From positions 1 through 64,000 of the forward strand of contig JAQXDI010000061.1 in assembly GCA_029251465.1 (NCBI GenBank): a stretch of DNA of 64,000 nucleotides. The letters are read 5' to 3'. A program made the translations under genes and the position numbers. Below are positions 60,526-64,000 of this stretch, in pieces. The notes under the pieces are model-generated. The model ran no database searches, was not told where the DNA came from, and saw only the letters and a program-made list of their open reading frames with translations. Position 1 is the first letter of the stretch, and each line of letters starts with the position of its first letter. This DNA comes from Ascidiaceihabitans sp. (GTDB lineage: Bacteria; Pseudomonadota; Alphaproteobacteria; Rhodobacterales; Rhodobacteraceae).

Positions 60526-60543
60526 TAGTTTACCATTAAACTA
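60526..60543. promoter_or_regulatory. Palindrome upstream of lpdA
   Basis: TAGTTTA-CCAT-TAAACTA is a perfect 7-4-7 dyad, about 33-50 bases before the lpdA ATG, where it would overlap a promoter. No regulator can be named. Confidence 0.5.
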
Positions 60544-60616
60544 AATTTCCATGCAGCGCAATTACAGCCGTGCGCGACATTTGGACACCGTTTTATCTGC
60601 GCAATCAACGCATGAT

Positions 60617-60649
60617 TTTGGCGGCTATGCAAACGCACAAACCGCCAAA
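60617..60649. terminator. Stem-loop downstream of the DUF924 gene
   Basis: TTTGGCGG (60617-60624) pairs with CCGCCAAA (60642-60649) around a 17-base loop, 28 bases after the DUF924 stop. There is no clear T run on the minus strand, so it may be a weak terminator or RNA-stabilising stem. Confidence 0.4.
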
Positions 60650-60676
60650 CAGTTCAAATCGAGGATAGTTTATGGA

Positions 60677-61279
60677 TCAGGCTGCTTTGGCCTGCATGTC
60701 CCGAACGGTATAGCCGTAGCCACCAGCAGCAATGTAATCCAGTTCAGCCTGTGTCGATTTACGCCCAAGGGCTGCGTTGCGATACGGGAAACGACCAAAT
60801 TGGCGGATCACTTGGCGGTGCGCGCGCGTATGTAGCAGATTGCTAGAGTCCGAGGCCAAGCGGTCACACATCAGGCGCACGCAGCGATCCTGATCGCACA
60901 AGTTTTCGGAATGCATCAGCGGCATGTAGAAAAACTGGCGGCCGGGTTCGTCGATGCGCATGTCCCAGCCTTTGTCGATGGCAGATTTTGCCGCTGCGAG
61001 GGCGGCGCGGTCCGTTGAAAACGCATCGCCACTGTCGCGGAACATGTTACGCGAAAACTGATCGGTCAAAATGATGTAGGCCAAGGCCCCGTTCGGGTAG
61101 GTTAACCAGAGTGAGAATTTGCCAGTTGCGGCAGCTTTCCATGTGTCAAGAAACGTATCGCCAATCTTTTTATCAAGCGCATCGTCCTGCATGTACCAAT
61201 CAGATGGATTACACTCATCCAACCAAAACTTTAAGACTTCCTCGGGACTTACCAGTGTCTCTGCCGTCATCGCAACCAT
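60677..61279 (-). CDS. DUF924 protein
   Basis: This 200-residue protein has the DUF924 core: EEVLKFWLDECNPSDWYMQDDALDKKIGDTFLDTWKAAATGKFSLWLTYPNGALAYIILTDQFSRNMFRDSGDAFSTDRAALAAAKSAIDKGWD, then QFFYMPLMHSENLCDQDRCVRLM. The family is helical, TPR-like, and of unknown function. Two ATGs are near the start: 61279 and the fourth codon. It is transcribed alone. Confidence 0.9.
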   Translation of the reverse strand: MVAMTAETLVSPEEVLKFWLDECNPSDWYMQDDALDKKIGDTFLDTWKAAATGKFSLWLTYPNGALAYIILTDQFSRNMFRDSGDAFSTDRAALAAAKSAIDKGWDMRIDEPGRQFFYMPLMHSENLCDQDRCVRLMCDRLASDSSNLLHTRAHRQVIRQFGRFPYRNAALGRKSTQAELDYIAAGGYGYTVRDMQAKAA

Positions 61280-61369
61280 TGTGCACTCTCCACTTTACAC
61301 GAGCTGTTATCCTACTGTTACCTGAGGTTAATCCAATCTCCAGTCACGAATTACGACAGTTGCGTCACA

Positions 61370-62647
61370 TTATGCGCCGGGTGTGTCGCTTTCATCCTCC
61401 AACTCGGATTCAAGTTCGGTTTCGATCGCATATTCCTGCGCAATTTCCATGGCCACCGGGGTCGCAGATTGCGTCATATAGACGTATGCGCCGGTGTCTT
61501 CGATCGCGATTGTGGAGCGCTGGGTGGCACGGTAGGTCGCATAAATCACCAAAACCACGTTCAGCACTGCGATGAAAATGTAGAAACCGGATGGTCCGAA
61601 TTGCCCCATCATCCAGCCTGTGATCAGAGGGCCGGAAATCGCCCCGAGCCCGTTAATAAAAATCAAACCACCGGAGGCCGCAGCCATATCATCGTGGTCC
61701 AGATAGTCGTTGGTGTGCGCAAGCAGCAGCGAATACAGCGGATTTGAAACGCCGCCCATCACAAAGGCAGAGGCCAGGATCATGTTAAAGCTGCCGCCCG
61801 AAAAATAACCGATCAGCGCGCCGAGCACGCCAATTGCCGCAGTCACAACAACCAAAGCGCGACGGTCAAACCGGTCAGACACCCACCCGATCGGGTATTG
61901 CAGCAGCATCGCACCGACAAAAAACATCGCCACAAAAGTCGAAATTTGCCCAACCGACAGCCCGATCAACGCGCCATAGACCGACGACATGCCAAACTGC
62001 GCAGAAAACACGCCACCAAGCAAAAACATCCCGATGCAGCCCAATGGCGACACATTGAACAGCGCACGCAGGCTCATGGGTTTGGTGGTGTCAAAAGCCG
62101 GCGTCGGGCTGATCGACAACAAAATTGGCGTAATTGCGAGACTAACGAGGATCGACGGGATCACAAAAAGCACGTAGCCGGATGGGTCTGCCGTGACCAT
62201 CAATACCTGCGCAATCACGATGCCGCCAGTTTGCACAATCATATAGAGAGACAGCGCTTGGCCGCGGTTTTCATTGCTGGCTGCGTCGTTCAGCCAGCTT
62301 TCTGCGGTCACGTAAACGGCAGAGAAACAGAACCCGATCAGCACCCGCCCCATCATCCAAACCCAAGGGTCTGTGATCGTCGGATACAAAATCATGACGG
62401 CGGAAATAAGCGAGGCCAGCGCTGCAAAAACCCGAACGTGACCAACGCGCCGGATCATCCGAGGAGCCGTACGCGAGCCGCCCAAGAAACCGACAAAATA
62501 CGCCGACATCACCAATGACATCTCGAATGTGCCAAACCCTTCGAGCTGGCCGCGCACCGCCAAAAGCGTGCCTTGCATGCCGTTGGCGACCATCAACAGC
62601 CCCATCCCAAACAGCAACGCCCACGCGCTGGAAAGTACCTGAATCAT
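61370..62647 (-). CDS. MFS transporter (YcaD-like)
   Basis: This 425-residue protein has 12 membrane helices and an MFS pattern (GMGLLMVANGMQGTLLAVRGQLEGFGTFEMSLVMSAYFVGFLGGSRTAPRMIRRVGHVRVFAALASL, GRVLIGFCFSAVYVTAESWLNDAASNENRGQALSLYMIVQTGGI). The second stretch resembles the YcaD family, substrate unknown. The C-terminus has a soluble acidic tail (TELESELEDESDTPGA). GGAG lies before the ATG at 62647. Confidence 0.92.
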   Translation of the reverse strand: MIQVLSSAWALLFGMGLLMVANGMQGTLLAVRGQLEGFGTFEMSLVMSAYFVGFLGGSRTAPRMIRRVGHVRVFAALASLISAVMILYPTITDPWVWMMGRVLIGFCFSAVYVTAESWLNDAASNENRGQALSLYMIVQTGGIVIAQVLMVTADPSGYVLFVIPSILVSLAITPILLSISPTPAFDTTKPMSLRALFNVSPLGCIGMFLLGGVFSAQFGMSSVYGALIGLSVGQISTFVAMFFVGAMLLQYPIGWVSDRFDRRALVVVTAAIGVLGALIGYFSGGSFNMILASAFVMGGVSNPLYSLLLAHTNDYLDHDDMAAASGGLIFINGLGAISGPLITGWMMGQFGPSGFYIFIAVLNVVLVIYATYRATQRSTIAIEDTGAYVYMTQSATPVAMEIAQEYAIETELESELEDESDTPGA

Positions 62648-62773
62648 GACATGCTCCGTCGTTTAATCTGGGGGTGGTTTTGATGGAATCAGCGGGTCGG
62701 CTATTGTCTTTGTCGTCTCATAACGCCGCGCCCAAGTCAGCACCATGCGCGACATTTCATCGGTCGAATTCGC

Positions 62774-63832
62774 CTACCGTGATCGATTTGGGATCAGCAG
62801 CGACGAATCTCCATAACTGAAAAACCTGTATTTTTCATCAATCGCATGGGCATAGATGTCGCGGATTTCCTGTTGCCCCATCAAGGCAGACACCAACATC
62901 ATCAGCGTCGATTTCGGCAAATGGAAATTGGTCATTAGCGCGTCGGCGACATGAAATTCGAACCCTGGATAGATAAAGATGTCCGTGTCCCCTTCCCACG
63001 CTGTGATCACGCCCGTGCGCGCAGCGGTTTCAATCAATCGCAACGCTGTTGTGCCCACAGGAATGATGCGCCCGCCGGCGGTTTTGGTGGCTTGGATTTC
63101 TGCGGCCGCCTGCGCGCTGACACGGCCCCATTCGGCGTGCATTTTGTGGCTTAGCACGTCGTCGACCTTGACCGGCAAGAACGTGCCCGCGCCAACGTGT
63201 AGGGTAACTTCGGTAAAGGTCACGCCCATGTCTGCAAGTTGATCCAACAGGTTTTGGTCAAAGTGTAGGGAGGCTGTAGGCGCGGCAACAGCGCCAGAAT
63301 GTTGTGCAAAAACAGTTTGGTAGTCGATGTGATCCTGACCGTCCGCAGGGCGTTTTGCGGCAATGTAGGGTGGCAAGGGCATCGCACCTGCGGCAGCCAA
63401 AGCGCTGTCGAACACATCGCCGTTGACGTTAAATTGCAAATGCGCCTGCCCATCTTGGACGTGCTCCAAGGTCGCGGACAGATCGGGGGAAAACACGATT
63501 TCCTCGCCCAGTTTTACCTTTTTCAACGGCTTCAACAAGGCGGCCCACGTGCCGTTTGCTTGGGGTTCCAGCAGGGTCACTTCGATGCGTGCTGTGGTGT
63601 CACCTTGGGCCGATGTGCGCGCCCGTGTGCCGGACAAACGGGCAGGAATAACTTTGGTGTTGTTCAGCACCAAACGGTCGCCTGCGCGCAGCCAATCGGG
63701 CAAATCGTGCACGTGGTTGTCGGTAACCGTATCGCCTTGTGCCACCAGCAAACGCGCAGACGTGCGCGGCACCGCGGGGCGGGTTGCGATCAGATCGTCG
63801 GAGAGGTCAAAATCAAAGTCGGATAACTGCAT
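62774..63832 (-). CDS. queA: S-adenosylmethionine:tRNA ribosyltransferase-isomerase QueA
   Basis: This 352-residue enzyme adds the epoxycyclopentane ring to preQ1-tRNA using SAM. Typical features are [51 protein letters not shown], and [30 protein letters not shown], with [17 protein letters not shown] and [12 protein letters not shown] near the end. It works after Tgt (at 6.7-7.8 kb) in queuosine synthesis. Its start is 21 bases after the stop of the next gene upstream. Confidence 0.97.
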   Translation of the reverse strand: MQLSDFDFDLSDDLIATRPAVPRTSARLLVAQGDTVTDNHVHDLPDWLRAGDRLVLNNTKVIPARLSGTRARTSAQGDTTARIEVTLLEPQANGTWAALLKPLKKVKLGEEIVFSPDLSATLEHVQDGQAHLQFNVNGDVFDSALAAAGAMPLPPYIAAKRPADGQDHIDYQTVFAQHSGAVAAPTASLHFDQNLLDQLADMGVTFTEVTLHVGAGTFLPVKVDDVLSHKMHAEWGRVSAQAAAEIQATKTAGGRIIPVGTTALRLIETAARTGVITAWEGDTDIFIYPGFEFHVADALMTNFHLPKSTLMMLVSALMGQQEIRDIYAHAIDEKYRFFSYGDSSLLIPNRSR

Positions 63833-63853
63833 GCCCGCGCCATACCTGCCTGC

Positions 63854-64000
63854 TTAGCGATCTTCAACATTGCTGTTTTGCCGAATTTTGGGCTCTTGGG
63901 TTTCGCTGGCTTCGGGCAGCAGTGCTTTGGGTGCTGTGGGTGCGGCAATCCCATCCGCTGTTGCGGACAATTTCGGTGCTGGCGCGCGGAACAAATCACG
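63854..64000 (-). CDS. Unidentified gene, C-terminal 48 codons only
   Basis: A minus-strand frame open at the window edge ends with RDLFRAPAPKLSATADGIAAP, then residues ending QNSNVEDR and a TAA at 63856-63854. The low-complexity Pro/Ala/Lys-rich tail suggests the end of a larger protein. It lies just upstream of queA and in the same direction, so they may be co-transcribed. The rest of the gene lies outside the window, so no function can be given. Confidence 0.65.
   Translation of the reverse strand, partial: RDLFRAPAPKLSATADGIAAPTAPKALLPEASETQEPKIRQNSNVEDR

Overview
The window looks like chromosomal DNA of a marine roseobacter-type alphaproteobacterium (Rhodobacteraceae, Rhodobacterales). 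This is inferred from gene content and order: an Lrp-type regulator divergent from cysG-DUF2849-cysI-cysH-DUF934 with a ferredoxin-NADP reductase downstream, a coxS-coxL-coxM cluster with xdhC and a molybdopterin-binding gene, two adjacent gap genes, zapA-DUF4164 next to tkt, a LysR-mmsA pair followed by valine-degradation genes, a DctPQM TRAP transporter with DctBD, and a GTTC-N7-GTTC LexA box at uvrA. I saw no transposase, integrase, phage gene, CRISPR array or rRNA. The only RNA gene I can support is tRNA-Val(TAC).

Layout. 0-3 kb: a LysR regulator with a truncated dehydratase/epimerase gene, tRNA-Val, a histidine phosphatase, an HU protein with an H1-like tail, and a small secreted protein. 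3-9 kb: lon, an EamA transporter, tgt, and an SPFH-NfeD membrane pair behind a heat-shock-like promoter. 9-13.4 kb: an enoyl-CoA hydratase, a protease/RimK ATP-grasp fusion, two Fe-S assembly genes, a TfoX-like gene and tpiA. 13.4-19.8 kb: dctM-dctQ-dctP and dctD-dctB, all on the minus strand. 19.9-28 kb: a cytochrome P450, the assimilatory sulfate-reduction operon and its reductase, and a TauD-like dioxygenase. 28-36 kb: an Ala-rich 11-residue-repeat protein, infC, and a form II CO-dehydrogenase-like cluster. 36-45 kb: bolA, grx4, zapA, tkt, a lipoprotein, a DUF808 protein, the gap pair with a 47-residue membrane peptide between, coaD and a CBS protein. 45-52.5 kb: valine/methylmalonate-semialdehyde catabolism, interrupted by a broken secreted phosphatase. 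52.8-64 kb: a Hint-domain protein, uvrA, two MFS transporters, a frameshifted methyltransferase, lpd, a DUF924 protein, queA, and the end of one more gene.

How the genes work together. The cys block makes siroheme, reduces APS to sulfite and then sulfide, and the adjacent reductase can supply electrons. An acyl-CoA dehydrogenase, a hydrolase-dehydrogenase polypeptide and MmsA cover valine degradation from isobutyryl-CoA to propionyl-CoA, apart from the 2-enoyl-CoA hydration step, for which no dedicated gene was identified. tpiA, two gap genes and tkt are central carbon genes, and both gap genes carry the same LacI-family-like operator. XdhC and the molybdopterin-binding protein probably mature the CoxSLM enzyme. 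Lon, SPFH/NfeD, HU and UvrA are stress and maintenance functions.

I did not find a clear new defence or mobile system. The most interesting points are: a DctD regulator without its Walker A lysine and GAFTGA loop, next to paired palindromes; an in-frame HIBYL-CoA hydrolase/HIBADH fusion that keeps an internal start; an 11-bp tandem duplication that breaks a phosphatase; a gap pair whose cofactor-site residues differ; a membrane-anchored 11-residue-repeat protein; and a dispersed palindromic repeat.
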